DNA from: Monocercomonoides exilis
Lineage: Eukaryota > Preaxostyla > Oxymonadida > Polymastigidae
Direction of reading: 5' to 3'
Assembly: GCA_001643675.2 (NCBI GenBank)
Contig: LSRY02000045.1
Span: 1-64,000, forward strand
Length of the DNA: 64,000 nucleotides
The translations under genes were made by a program, and so were the position numbers. How positions within the stretch are numbered: the first letter of the stretch is position 1; each line of letters opens with the position of its first letter. This document shows, one piece after another, positions 35,801 through 43,730 of the stretch. The notes beneath the pieces are model-generated. The model worked only from the letters and a program-made list of their open reading frames with translations, was not told where the DNA came from and did not search any database.

Positions 35801-36802
35801 AGGATCCGCTAAGTATATATCTTGTGGATCATTCACTGCTGAATTTTCTATGAAGTGGCAGCCAGTACAATTGTGTCTGTATACCTTATACATGTAAATT
35901 GCACCTCCTTTATCATCTGAGTGACATCTTTCAAAAACCGAGTTGCTGACATTAAGATCATAATTTGTTGATGTGTTATATCCATTAAAATATATTGCGC
36001 CTCCATATTTTCCTTTGCATCCTATCCAATCTTCATTAGATAATATTACGTGCTTCCATTTCTTATCTACACGGTCAGTTCGGGACAAGTGGAATTTTGA
36101 TGATTTTTCAGTTGATTGTGAATGAGTGCATTGAATATAGCGGTCGAAAGATGATCGAAAATCACAAGCCGGCGAGCTTGGCGACAGTCCGTGCACAACA
36201 GTTCCGTAGAAAACATCTGCACAACGGAAAAAAGTGTTGTTGTAAAGCACAGACGTGTTAACAGCGGATAAATGATCGGCCATTTGTAGCTCCTTGATGG
36301 GTTCTTCTTTTGCTGTAACATTCGAAAAGGCGCTTCCCTCAACGGACTCAAAATCTCCGATGCCTCCGCAGGCAAACGAAGAAGATTTCGAGGGGCAAAA
36401 AACCAAAGAATTAAATGAAGAAAATAAAACTGATGACCTTCCAGCTCCACCAGAAAGCCACGCCAAACTGCAAATTGAACGATTCCAATTTGCTTCAAAA
36501 ACAACGGAAAAATTAACGAAAAAGCATTGGCCATGTGATGTACAAGTTGGGTGCAAATTAATAGTTGGTTTTAATGAAGTAATACGGTCCAACGACAATA
36601 TTGAATTCTTGTCCACGGAGAAAAGTGCTGAGCATCCTCTTTCATCGAGCAACAAGTTCGTGCTTTCCAGGGAAGAATTTGTTAAAAGCACCATTGGCAA
36701 AAATTGCTGATTTGACTTAATTACAGTTTTTTCTTTACCAAACGGAACGAGTTGAGCAGCTACAGCATAACAAAGTGCAAATGCCAAAAAAGTTAACCGC
36801 AT
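23876..36802 (-). CDS. Giant beta-helix receptor with pseudokinase tail
   Basis: An uninterrupted 4,308-codon frame from the ATG at 36802 to the TAA at 23876, with no intron. Residues 1-16 (MRLTFLAFALCYAVAA) form a signal peptide. The large outer part is a parallel beta-helix of repeated GGAIY / CxFxxC / GGG units. It carries seven module headers of the form C-G-x(4-6)-P/K-C-x-(T/S) followed by about ten residues, near residues 387, 769, 1231, 1674, 2087, 2481 and 2911, that is every 380-460 residues. A transmembrane helix (YAFIGMIVLAVVLVLAIVAV) lies at about 3637-3662 and is followed by RARRRRQ, so the C-terminus should be cytoplasmic. After Asn/Ser/Gly- and Lys/Glu-rich linkers comes a kinase C-lobe-like region: RWAAPEQL at about 4086, SAVFSVGLVLHEML, and NPALRPS at about 4164. 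No HRD or DFG motif is visible; VVFTDGGAVALRL stands where the catalytic loop should lead. It ends in an acidic Ser/Asp/Glu tail. Best read as a surface receptor or adhesin with a pseudokinase; the ligand is unknown. Confidence 0.93.
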   Translation of the reverse strand: MRLTFLAFALCYAVAAQLVPFGKEKTVIKSNQQFLPMVLLTNSSLESTNLLLDERGCSALFSVDKNSILSLDRITSLKPTINLHPTCTSHGQCFFVNFSVVFEANWNRSICSLAWLSGGAGRSSVLFSSFNSLVFCPSKSSSFACGGIGDFESVEGSAFSNVTAKEEPIKELQMADHLSAVNTSVLYNNTFFRCADVFYGTVVHGLSPSSPACDFRSSFDRYIQCTHSQSTEKSSKFHLSRTDRVDKKWKHVILSNEDWIGCKGKYGGAIYFNGYNTSTNYDLNVSNSVFERCHSDDKGGAIYMYKVYRHNCTGCHFIENSAVNDPQDIYLADPDSYHAPGNYIFSYSYSTTTGTSFYINEKGDFSYLIAKMNEQRKIKPSGVDEWGCGLGTLPCKTIEYARSTQRTTYLMPMLCEEGFLTIADLTVATEPLELSGSGIDKTTIGNSAANNAIFMVSGNKLVVQNLCFLLSTSNTRILRMTSASSFSSSAHSSNEPNTFYSSNSGQSNSQFDSIKINQTADKELSAALFSIESGQFSVSKLTAVNIKLSSSFFSLFFFSSCENPSIRDCVFDNISSWYSSSMSIYSPIFTQLSSSNMALSLQNCSFNNISSRDCATGGCLAFNAKLTSSSSDSSISNIASSLSINNCSFNLCKSNPANSKGGAIYANYGRSKPTATDFYVFNTSFSSNKASFGGDLYFVCLNFEESVNETLFGFVSTAESMKGIQMSIFGDDFNHFQGDPIDLRIFLKGYFAMNVHTTSESSGEDIFFCGEIRRKCSTVNYALGRLASPSSSSSHSNGQRTVYISGASTVTSSGNLLNSVSITPEQNSASKSSFSSSYSSDPSESVKANLRIPSSVSGQSSYIFHSSDETSLNSLAFSIAPSVVDEVKHLLQSLVSLQNGILTLSDCSFQWDETPSSNSYSSSLILISSDQRADAKLVISQCTISHSAPLFISAPIFDLSQGSISSQLTSVHIQNVTSSSRSSAVFAFKSISSSSSSDSSSSSSAANPQTSFTQCSFANIKGSEGTNALFSTSPLMTGSVVFEQCNLTDCVGASSTEGGGMRWDVCGSEEMKMINCNISSCAAKESAGSSRGSNEDSSKGKGGGVYLILNGSSSDFCFESCTFSGNRAELGRDVFIQCAKLSQAADLSKYVDVFSSAFDADNSFFGAESATLSNNVDLLDAMRYRNTVVFVFGKAPTTSSSVTSSSSSSAINSDPSDPTSQTGVDWFRCGPSDDPCETIDFSLKQKAAPETEEEETAAAEEEEDKMQTIKVKESSFIKEEIDLSDSILTSAEENEECKVDFVQSIPKATGIAITNTKTMKISHVSFNVPTSFTNGMTLLISSQSGAASLESCNFYLNSSSSFAHSNGDADAGDADAGDADDAVSFSFPLVGVSSGVLSVVSCCFGSNSAVNFGAAVMEISDSVDFTFDTATFQNLCVHSDCLFNIVHSNEASLLHSTSDSASASSRAQTEQTEGEGGDISDKDFSEYSFKFLNCTFNSISSVSSASSAVQTGKASLLSPEHAASVVLSNCSVSACLSEGSLGGGALCLSASSQAPFTLKKSSISRCACNKASGKGGFLFLCLNGRDAEFNFEELTFSGNEAKVGENMFLACTEMNASIKTSKFNFDFSEFAGNTNAFVGNDTKYGNTDLTVFLFAYLGSTINVGSEGLDSVGCGVHVPCFSFWTSMKHIGTEATNKRIIITSSTDIEDEHDISGLTISSQNALDSLSDSPSHSPSSTLSIHSKLNTLNNSQKGVLVNSRSATIEDVFISIPSSFLDGSSVSVNENVLFASECDDSTDLAGSGLSLTKCSFQKQTDEPVKFKLVAAMKGKVSLRDVWVEEMAFSCSAFAFSSGGVLWFEECHFASVNLEQKSFMEMLEVETPKNEGEKEGEGEGEGDSSTAVLLLNSSSFSSINNGASNPCSSIFSLQNIYEVEVVGCTFQTLGSEGCKKGGAMSFELKGVDGQLKMKNVGVTDSICSSSEGCGGGIYLTCATDNNDRYSFSEISVGGNKAHQGRDMFIVANDLRKRVNSELFAFATQFEDKTNALVGFDRRYFSEAVDLMIFVEGFVSASVLVEAPAGQNEVFCGNKYVPCQSLDYSVNRLAESNADEPLRVITVKSNGSIENDISLNSVNVVSFGKENCGINISANVQFASGSVVSSTAALSFSSIDFHIPSVFAVETPEGASLFSSSTETGNIQFSSCSFILTSSESQDVSSCVHLISVLGGVVQLSQCHDDSASFSVTPFVISQTAQASFEGVSFTHLSFSSCSLFSLIHSTTDTKDDYSSSANQESQPSEISFKNCEFTSLHVSEYDEQPSFGSIQLETRLSIVNCSLDDLTSALSEEGGGMRIELGAEGSFCLKGENSEQLSSVSHCTCSTFVGKGGFLYLSCCNSIDGFSLSDLVFSENEAFVGRNVFILSSDLNSSVVIGRLMFDWTEWKNTTAFFGADEVNFTEGISLDKLLFEHTDTSVVVSSSGRDIHGCGSETEPCLSFWEGMRHFREGVQFREIKINTSAAISDEWDLSNSSISPAVPSSPGYSSSSSSDEPSSDECTINVGKAIQSLSEPSEAVLTNKLVLTFTSINFCLPSSFETSQKELLFTETGTATLNKCSFAMQTAEEGIAFVLFHVSSGTLSIEESKMAELSFATSAIRLSAPAAHFVASAFSVDVLNFADGSFISVDDAEEKGDEESVLSGNGKETKASKEASEIRLENLQWHLIRSTNAKASIISCESALSVALTMDNSTFSDCNSESQLGGAFCVWMKEKAGGLADSWANEGSVLANLSSFVTCACSTSEGRGGAIALSCLDDPEDSDAPSSEKAKALPIKFRLIRFSLNRASVAKDLYIVCRSIAEQINEALFVMDFSELAFDRENAIFGMDKVEEEPIDLVPFIVFYKSERIFVSGEKGKNEKDCGRREDPCETLSEAVRHLNDEPYQNVLVVKKAAVSTETAISSATVQTVGGSPAVFEFNCKIAQTDGSADCVVSSSEECSILGMDIVFGPSFVSPHRSVFGVRSGNLTLGDCTITSEEPAQLANTVICVESHCLCLSNVSFSAIRLQASRQQPSAEAFGAKQFAQSSSSSSSSSLSSFEPEAGNSFIEACSGAAVELIGVCFKELSLFVVSGDASQSAHVIKCESSSLTASGLRIEDCSVSFITPSDSSSSSSSSSSSSSSQSPNSFESSANSLISVSGGSVAVLADICIEHVFECCGVLSAESGCKVEVKRSNVSSLSSHSSAFAAEMAASFVLREVSISQVSVEEGCLFALLPPLSSPLSSLSSLFDEESDNFEFNSEFYKAADESSDTPFELVLCEVRDVQLKHSEGAAVKAASWNSRILIDSCVFSNISGQRERGSYLDLTSCGNVTIEKSSFWGVAEMRSQNGQNIRSKVNENEETGEETGFVWEWSSSSINFVESTVNINDTSFENFSQGAISLSNSTVTIEMGMFQNNNPFVSGYPSLRRNILCSDGSTLNVKSVKGGDGAKENSSFWVLDKDGTLNKGESEVPLSFFVPSIESVEKSENENKDIELKFIGTLLLPCSPVLRVLRIEGEITTIEDLAIKETKSIDENTLECLIDSSAKGKLENEYKVAVLLQFRDEHNNLIVQTNEFVINEAHPPPADENNTEANDQNKMTKTENGKGSVSWLLYAFIGMIVLAVVLVLAIVAVLLRARRRRQIEEKNRAKGMRYAYDIYGDGAEGGFEMQRMETAAIGMGLSGAAQTSEICSSQEALLRCEGSGRFGRLNGDGGDGGVDGFDCRLVAADGQCNTLELLLDAQQREEGQAKEKEREKWMGQREVANALSPFAPPVLNGAESNRSLCVSPGLAGAGAAVNGGSGGKGINRLNSVHSANSANSYNSYSSYNSNDSNNSNNSLNRMNGVNGVNGVGAEQGAETCLMVPYSDAQTTTSLSQLVEGMSCEHPFESVVVDLRDTVFARVHLAEEKKKKKMEKMENMGMGRGGIEGMEEEKEGEEEKKREKAKKEEVEAARVIFWVLNGVEHLLQSGREEELREFTSQSVVFTDGGAVALRLYSSTAGGAFEGEGGREGEREGGWGDEEGEDFVGFSVESCLSRGKEREKERGKGVLCRKSERPTNFFAQRWAAPEQLSGAVGQPNEKSAVFSVGLVLHEMLSRKMPFEDEDAFAAGVSIAAGRKPSEIGAEYSFLRPIVEQMLQKNPALRPSICALKKKIAGILPEAEELMKKGREGEGEEVKREGNGEGNGELGIVSISTSASILSIASSASSASSASSASSDGSDDSDDSAEVDALDDSDESVDSLSSSSSVSSFGSFASASSAQSDSECVSEADLKEESEDKSSCLA

Positions 36803-37780
36803 TGCAGCAATTTACAACAAATTCTCTCCTGTAAAACCGAAAAAGTCAACAAAACAATTTTGATCTAAACCTAAAAAGAAAAAATCGTGTCATATGATTT
36901 TTATTAGGAAATATATTTTTTTGTTTAATAAAAAAAAGAAAATAAACTCCGCATAATTCGTATAGCATGATATTAATATTTTGATAATTATTTTTGTCTT
37001 CAACACATATTAATTTAAAAATGCAATGCAACGTAAAAATATTTCAAATTAAAATACATATGGCATAATCTCTTTGAAAAGTCGGAAAACTTTAATTTCG
37101 AACCCACAAAAGATCACAAATTCGAAAACTCAATTTTTTGGCAATTTTTGTCTCTTATCATACACAACATTTTCATAACATTATTCTCAAATAATTTACA
37201 GCATTTGAACAAATCACAAACTTTTTCCATATTTAATTTTCATAATGTTTCAGTGATCAATATGAACAATAATCTTAAAAAGATTGATTATAGAACATAA
37301 GCACTACATAAACATTGAGAATGTTTATAGAAATTAATTTATCTTAAAGTTGAATGGATTAACGTCTCGTTTAAATTCTTTGCAATCAGCCAAATTTTAA
37401 AGTTTGACAAAGCGATGAATGTTGTTTATTTAACAAACCAATCACGAAAATTTTTAATTGAACAATGTAACATTCCTTTTCTTGTTGTTTTCAATTCATT
37501 TTTGGCTTTATTTGTTATGAAATCAATACGCATTGTTATTATTAAGCGAAAACTGTGATTTGATGAATTTAATATGAAATAACGAAATAAAAAAGGAAAG
37601 AAAAATAAGAATTACAAATTTGGAAATACCTGTGGAATATTTCTATACTCAAACAATTGTACCAATCATGGAAATTGCTTTTCTAATTGTGTGTGAATTT
37701 GTGTTCATTGTTTAATTGGAACCTCCAATCCTTATAAAATTTTTAATAAATAAATTATCGAAAAGCCTTCATTTTCATCT
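36803..37780. other. AT-rich upstream region of the giant gene
   Basis: Very AT-rich sequence upstream of the giant gene's start. Its promoter must lie here, but no motif stands out clearly enough to annotate. No open frame of note apart from a 61-codon minus frame at 36846-37031 without features. Confidence 0.5.
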
Positions 37781-37799
37781 TCTTCTTCCTATTCCACTT

Positions 37800-40040
37800 T
37801 CTTTTCCTCTCCTCTACCTATACACTTTCTGCAGACGAACCCATTGATGATACCAAACCAGTGAACGTAAGCGTTGCCGAAATATTCCTTAATAAACACG
37901 ATCCCGATGACGATGAGCCTGCAAAAAATGATGATGGGGAAGTGCTAGTGAGGGAAAGCCTCAAACACTCACTCAATTTGCTTCACAAATTGTTCTTTTC
38001 CTCTCTTTTTCTTTTTCTTTCTCTTTTTCTTTCTTTCACTGCACCTTCGCTGCCCTCTACTTCACCACCGATCGTTGCCTCAATTTCTCCACTTTGCCAC
38101 TCTCATCTTTCAATCCTCAAACTTCAACCTCTCTTCTTCTTTGCTTCGCATTCGCATTCACCTTCGCCTTCGCCTTCGCCTTTTCTTTTTCATTCATCAT
38201 CATCATCTTCCTCTTCTTCATTGTCAGCTTCTTCTGATAATTCATCTATCTTGTCTGTATGCATTTGCGACAAATCCTATTCACAAAGGGACTTCCCACA
38301 TTCAAAACGGTCGAATGCTTTTCTCTTCTTTTGCAGTGAAAAATTGGAATCTTCATCCATTAGGCTTCTTATCTGCGATAAATCATCACATATCAACAAT
38401 CTTTGGTATCATCTTCTGCACAAAGCAGCAATCCAGCAGTTCAGATAGCCAACATTGACAGCCGCTCATGTTCTCAAGGTCTTACACTGCGAATTGTTGC
38501 ATGTGACTCCGCAGGCCATATACATATTGACTCTTCCACTTCCAGCAACTGGGAAGAGCAACAGCATCCACAGTCGCTCCAAACTTCACAAGACAACAGT
38601 GTATCTTTTGCGATCCATCAGCAGAATGAATCATTTCATTCTGAACTTTCTTTCCAAAATCAGATGGAGTGTGAACAGCAGTCTGCTCTTCCTCTGCTAT
38701 CATCTCCACTGTAAAACGAGTTGTGAAATGAATTGGGGAAAGAATACTTTTGTGGAAGTGGAAGCGTATGTGGCGTTGGTGGCGACGAAGATCAAAGAGA
38801 TGAAGCAGGCATTGTTGGCTTTTTGAACACCGACTCTCTTTCATTTGTCAACATGGTATTACAGAATTAGCAGGCACAGCCAGAACGGGGAGAGTGCTTG
38901 TGGAGGAAGGGAAAGCAGCAGCTGGAAGATAAGGAGAAGTGAAACCAAAGAGACCTCAGTGAGGCAGAGAGAAGTGATTGAATGGCTGGTTGAGATGCTG
39001 GTTTGTGATAATTTGGACTGGGAAAGAGTCAGATGATTTTGGAAGTTTTGAAAAAGAAGAAGAAAAAGAAAAAGAAAAAGAAGAAGCAGAAGCAGAAGCA
39101 GAAAAGGCAGACAATGCAAACGGATGTTCAGAAGTCGAATGAATCAAACGAATCGAATCTGAGTCATTCACTTTCGAGCCACTCTACTGATGCTGCAGTG
39201 CAAAATGCTCGTTTTCTTTGTCGTTCACTCTCTGTCTTCTGTGCTTCTTTGGCGTTCTCTGCCTTCTTGCTTCACTTTGCTCTTCTTCTTCTGCCTCTTA
39301 TCCAGCTTCATTGCCCTAGTTGAGAATTATCTAGCTATCGTACAGAATTCCTATCTCACTCACTTCTCTCCCTACAAACACCAGCCCCGCTTTCTTCAAC
39401 AGTCTCATTTGCTCATGCTGCAGTTCCTCCTTCTCTCTTTCTTCTCTCCCTTCGCTCCTCATTCTTACCACTGTTCCTCCTCTTCCTCCTCCTCCGCTTC
39501 CATCTCCTCCTCCTTTGCTGATTCCTCTATCACTCCCTCCTTCCCTTCCTCTGCTTCTTCTTCCCTCTCTTCCTCCTCCTCCGTTTCCCAATTCGCACCA
39601 TGGCTACAACCACTCGCTTTCAGGAAACACTTCATCATCCTTCTTCATCTGCTGTATCATTATCTTCCTCCTTATCTATCTCTTCTCCTTCTCCCTCTGG
39701 TTTTGCATCAGGTTTCTCTCGCTCATCATCGTCGTGAACCCGCCGTCCGCACAAACCGCCAGAATGATCTCTTCTTTCCTCCTCCTCTTCTTCCTATCCT
39801 TCTATGATGCTTCTGCTTCTGTCTTTGTCTATGCATCGTCTGTCTTGTCGCTCCAGTTGTAAACATCAAACAAACTGAACCCTCCTTTCTCGTCGTCTGC
39901 CAGTCTATCGTCCTCTTCTTCCTCATATTCCTCGTCTTCCTCGTCTTCATCGCAGTATCTATCACAGGAGCCGGACTCTTCCTCTGCTCTCACTTCATCA
40001 TCCCGAGGAAATCAATGCTTCCGCTCAATGAACTTTTTTC
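37800..40040 (+). pseudogene. Run of plus-strand gene remnants, membrane-type end
   Basis: An exon-like start follows the pyrimidine-rich acceptor-like TACACTTTCTGCAG near 37833 and reads acidic sequence (IFLNKHDPDDDEPAKNDDGE). After a Ser/Pro/Leu-rich zone another frame (about 38380-38714) reads SNPAVQIANIDSRSCSQGL. A third (about 38710-39036, with one TGA) contains VEVEAYVALVATKIKEMKQA and EVIEWLVEMLVCDNLDWERV. From 39515 to about 40033 two frames in turn encode several hydrophobic helices (IFLLIYLFSFSLWFCIRFL; VLFFLIFLVFLVFIAVSITG) and stop at TGA. The pieces need frameshifts or introns to join. It was probably one or two genes, the last with multiple membrane spans. Product unknown. Confidence 0.4.
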
Positions 40041-40046
40041 TTGATT

Positions 40047-40589
40047 CTACAGCTTCGTTCGCTCTTGAAGGCGCTGCAACCTTTGTCTATCGGATTCTTT
40101 TGCTCTGGACAAGCAAGAGGAGATGGTGAGTGGAGGAGACATCGGAATGGAAAAAGCGGTTGGCGTGGGAATCAGGATATGGGCCGAAGCGCGTAGAGGA
40201 GTGGGGAGAGGAGAAGCTATAGGAGCAAGATGATGTGAAAACTTTTTGTGGAAGCCGGTGTTTGTATGTTTAAAAGACAGAACCTGGAAGGGTGAGTTAG
40301 AAGGGGTTACATTTGGAGATTGGGAGTGAAATGGATAGGATGAAGAAGAAGAAGAAGAAGAAGAAGAAGAAGAAGAAGAAGAATGAGACGAATAAGAAGA
40401 ATGAGAATAAGAATTATTTGCTGATAAAATAGAAGAAGTTAAAAGAGAAGAAGATGAAGAAGATATCATAGATAAGAATGAAGCAGTAGGAGAAGAAATA
40501 TGACTGGAGAAGGAAGAAGAAAAAGAAAAAGAGGAGGAAGAGGAGGAAGAAGAAAGCAAATGAAACTTCCTCGTTACCTTTTTTGACAT
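40047..40589 (-). CDS. Ser-rich protein frame, unrecognised
   Basis: A 180-codon frame with an ATG start at 40589. Residues about 13-90 are almost all Ser with Phe, Tyr and His (including an uninterrupted Ser run from the (GAA)n repeat at about 40339-40381 read backwards). The remainder is Pro/Ala/His-rich and ends in a basic segment (RAKESDRQRLQRLQERTKL). The repeat makes the frame unstable, and a neighbouring frame upstream (40414-40701) also looks coding before it runs into the same repeat. It may therefore be one part of a broken gene together with 40590-41000. Confidence 0.35.
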   Translation of the reverse strand: MSKKVTRKFHLLSSSSSSSSFSFSSSFSSHISSPTASFLSMISSSSSSLLTSSILSANNSYSHSSYSSHSSSSSSSSSSSSSSSYPFHSQSPNVTPSNSPFQVLSFKHTNTGFHKKFSHHLAPIASPLPTPLRASAHILIPTPTAFSIPMSPPLTISSCLSRAKESDRQRLQRLQERTKL

Positions 40590-41000
40590 TCTGCATTATT
40601 TCCATAGACACTGCAATGATATATTCATCCAAATGCCAGACACAACTTGTAATTAGCCAGTAACCTCCAAAATTCCACTCACGCAATTTAAAACATTTCA
40701 TTACTCATTCCACTTCCTTCAGAGCGATAGCAGCGCCTTCTTCAAAGCAAAGCCTGGGAAAGCCTGTAGAATATCCAACGGAGTATTTTTTTTCTCCTCC
40801 GAATGATGGCGGAGAAAAGCTGTTTGAGCTTTTCGCATTTGAAGATGATGAGAATGTGCAGTGTTGCTTGAAATTCAACGAAGGAGCGAAAGATTGCTGT
40901 AGGAAAAGAATTCCAAGGAATTCTAGCTGATCACGGCGAGCGATAAGCATACCAAAGCCGGGCTGAAAAAAAGACGGAGCCGAACAATCTGTTGCCAATG
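40590..41000 (-). pseudogene. Coding remnant upstream of the Ser-rich frame
   Basis: Two minus frames of plausible coding sequence follow one another. 40998-40705 contains GMLIARRDQLEFLGILFLQQ and SFGGEKKYSVGYSTGFPRLC and begins at TTG. From 40701 comes ATG-KCFKLREWNFGGYWLITSC followed by DEYIIAVSMEIMQNVKKGNE. A TAA/frame break separates them at about 40703. Upstream at about 40975 a short T-rich CAG could be a splice acceptor. The family is not recognised. Confidence 0.35.
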
Positions 41001-42330
41001 CTGGAGATCACGCAAAGCTTCATCAAATCGACAATATTTTATACACAGTTGCGGGTAGACTTCTTCATTTTCCTGTTTCTCGGGACATTCCACTTTTTTA
41101 TATCCGAATAGATTGCCATCTTCTATTCATTATGTGTTTCAAAAAGAAACATTTCCAACGAGATTCTCAGTTCAGAATTAGACCTTGTTTTATTCATCCA
41201 ATCTTCAAAACTGTTTTTTTATCAATCGAGTTGAAACAAATGACTACGAATATGTTATGACCATAAAAGATAAAATGCTGCTTTTTGAAAAAAAAACTGC
41301 AAAATAAAAATGCAACAAACATATCAAAACTTGAATCAAATGACTGTTTTTGGCAAATATGAAAAATGTTTGTTGGTTTCATTTTTGCAACAAATATTAT
41401 TAAATAAGTGTTCACTGCGACAGAAAACATTCAAACAGGAACATAATGCATTTTTCAATGTATGTAATTTGAATGTCCATAAGAAATTAACAAAATAAAC
41501 CATTGTTTCCTTGTAGATTGATGAAAGCAGCAAAAATTAAAAATACCTCCTTTTGGTGTTTATTTTCATTAATGCAATTGTGGTTCTTCGAAAACTTTTG
41601 AAAAGTGAGAATAATGTTGATATTGTAATTTGCACTTCAATGGAACATGGTTGAATAATGTTATATTATTTATTATTTGAAAAAAAGCAAATGTCAGACT
41701 ATCTCTGATTTTTCAAAAAGAATTTCTGACCCGTTTCTTTTATTCTGCATTCATGATGCCCATGTCGAGAATCATTCTTCCCCATGGTTTGTTTCTGGAA
41801 TTTTGACAATTCTGAAAAAAAGTTTTCAAAAGTGTTGTTATTTATCCAAGATCAATAGATATTTGTTTCTGTAGGATCTATGCGAAGAGGAGTATACATG
41901 ATTGTCCAATAATAATGCAGCATTCATATTTAAATAAGATCAGCAACGAACGAAATACAATGAAGAAATGTTTTGATAAACTTTTTTTATTCGAAGAGAA
42001 ATTGATAGTTTAAAGGAAATAATTACATATATTTCATGTCATTTTCTCTTTATTTGAATGAAATGCTTTGACGTATCTTGGTTTGTTGCTGCAACTACGT
42101 ATTTCACTATTATAATTCTTTATTTGAATTTTTTGTCTTTTTTTTGTGAAAATTGTCGAATTTTTTCTGAATGAAACTTCTGAAGAAATCATATTGGAAA
42201 AAAAACCGTGGAGCATTTCATCATGCTTAAACTTGCCGAAGAATTTATCTTTCAAATTGAATCCAAACCTAAATTTTTTTAATAATGTTTGTGATTTCAA
42301 CGTGTTCTTTAATTGCACCCCAACAAATAA
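41001..42330. other. AT-rich stretch without gene
   Basis: Only short AT-driven frames on either strand. 42034-42318 (minus) and 42146-42439 (plus) overlap each other in antisense and neither looks maintained. Nothing else seen. Confidence 0.5.
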
Positions 42331-42740
42331 TTATGAATCCATTATTTTCATCTTCCTTCCTTTCTTCTTCTCAGTGAAAGCTGAGATTTCAAAGGAAGAG
42401 CAATTAAACGCTGTGTCTTCTGATCGTTTTCTTTCATAAAAGCGTCTGAGAAACCCTAAACAGGCTGCAAAATCGGTGGTGAAGATAAGTGGAGAAACGT
42501 CAATTATGGGGCAGTGGAGATTGAAATCTAACGTAGTAGAAGTTGTTGGTGCGAAGGGCAACAATTCTCCCGTGTGAAGAGAAAGAGGCAGAAAAGAAGG
42601 AGGAATTGAAAGGAGCAAAGGAAGATGAGGTAACGGAAGAGGGGGATTTTAAAAGTTGAAGTGAAATTAGAAGAAATGAAAAAGGTGGAGGAGAAGGAAG
42701 AAGATTTGGTTTTGGAAACGGGCGCAGAGGATGCAAATCA
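42331..42740 (-). pseudogene. Coding remnant, two frames
   Basis: The minus frame 42618-42331 contains GELLPFAPTTSTTLDFNLHC, PIIDVSPLIFTTDFAACLGF and RRFYERKRSEDTAFNCSSFE and ends in a basic tail. It has no ATG. The upstream side is open in a neighbouring frame (Pro/Ser-rich, to 42736), so a one-base shift at about 42600 would join them. No domain recognised. Confidence 0.35.
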
Positions 42741-43245
42741 AGAAGAGGATATAGCAGAAAAAGTGGGAAGGAAGAAATGCAGATTGGGATGGAGGAAAAT
42801 GAAATAAGACATAAATCACCTGTTGAAAAATGATACTTTTTCTAAGTGATTCAACTCTAAATCAACTTTATCATTCATATCTTGTGTTAATTATTTTTTT
42901 CCACAAACAAAACTCAAACACTTCTTTAAAAAATTAGCGAAAATAACAATTGCTTGCTTATTAAGAAAACTGAGACCAAGCGAATTTGAAATTTGAATTT
43001 TTAAATATTAAAGTGCCGTTCAAAAAATTAGTACATTCTTTATTGATTAAAAGAATAAGCAAAGAGATGCACAACATACAAAAACCAAAAAATCGATGTC
43101 TGACACAAGAAGAAATGTGATGACGTTCAAAACAAAACTTTGTCAGGAGAAATTCACTCAAAATAATGAATGAAAATATTGAGGTTGATTTAAACAAAAA
43201 TGCTTTTTCAGCAGAAAAAATTATCATCTTCATTTTATTCACTCT

Positions 43246-43714
43246 TCAATCTCTGAACTTCCCAACGAGTTCCGTAGCTTTCGCAATTGTGCTTTGCTTG
43301 TCATCCAATGGGGTGTCCTTCAGGTTAATTGCATTAGTTATCTTCACCAACGCTTCCCTTCCCCCAAAGCACTTAACAAACTCTCGCCGCAGCTTTCTCA
43401 ATGTCGGCTGCTCTCCTGCCGCTCCAGATAGGCTCGCCCGAACACCATTCTCGTACGAGTTCCCCCTCAACCTTCTCAGGTCAGGCCTTTCTCCATTCAC
43501 AATCTTCTGCCCTGCCACATCAGCCTCGTATTCCCCCAATGGCATCTGCAGCGTCAGGCACTCTCACGCCATCATCCCGATAGAAAACTCCACCGTCTTC
43601 TTTGTCGCGTGCCCCTTCGCACCATTCGGCAGCTCTGACGCCTTCTACCGTATGCACTTCTTCCAGAGATCATCTTCGTGCTCGGACGTTGTGAAGTGGG
43701 AGGTAATTTTGTGA
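43246..43714 (-). pseudogene. Kinase C-lobe remnant of the receptor family
   Basis: In one minus frame the sequence reads ATKKTVEFSIGMMA-stop-ECLTLQMPLGEYEADVAG, then QKIVNGERPDLRRLRGN and TLRKLRREFVKCFGG. This is the lower half of a kinase-like domain: the V-F-S-x-G-M helix with Trp expected at the stop, the P-x-G-E-Y-E motif after it, the I-V-N-G-E-R-P turn, and a C-terminal helix that normally follows a R-P-x-L motif. The stop within it is TGA (43564-43566), where Trp would be expected; a TAG lies upstream at 43645-43647. No N-lobe or membrane helix remains. It is more conventional than the giant protein's tail, so it comes from a different family member. The plus frame 43166-43714 is its shadow. 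Confidence 0.68.
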
Positions 43715-43730
43715 ATATTTATTCTTCACA

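Noticed and set aside
37095-37130. Possible tRNA T-arm word TTCGAACCC
   Set aside because: No acceptor stem, D-arm or anticodon arm can be folded around it in either direction; a chance word in AT-rich DNA.
43166-43714. 182-codon plus frame
   Set aside because: Antisense to the recognisable kinase C-lobe remnant.
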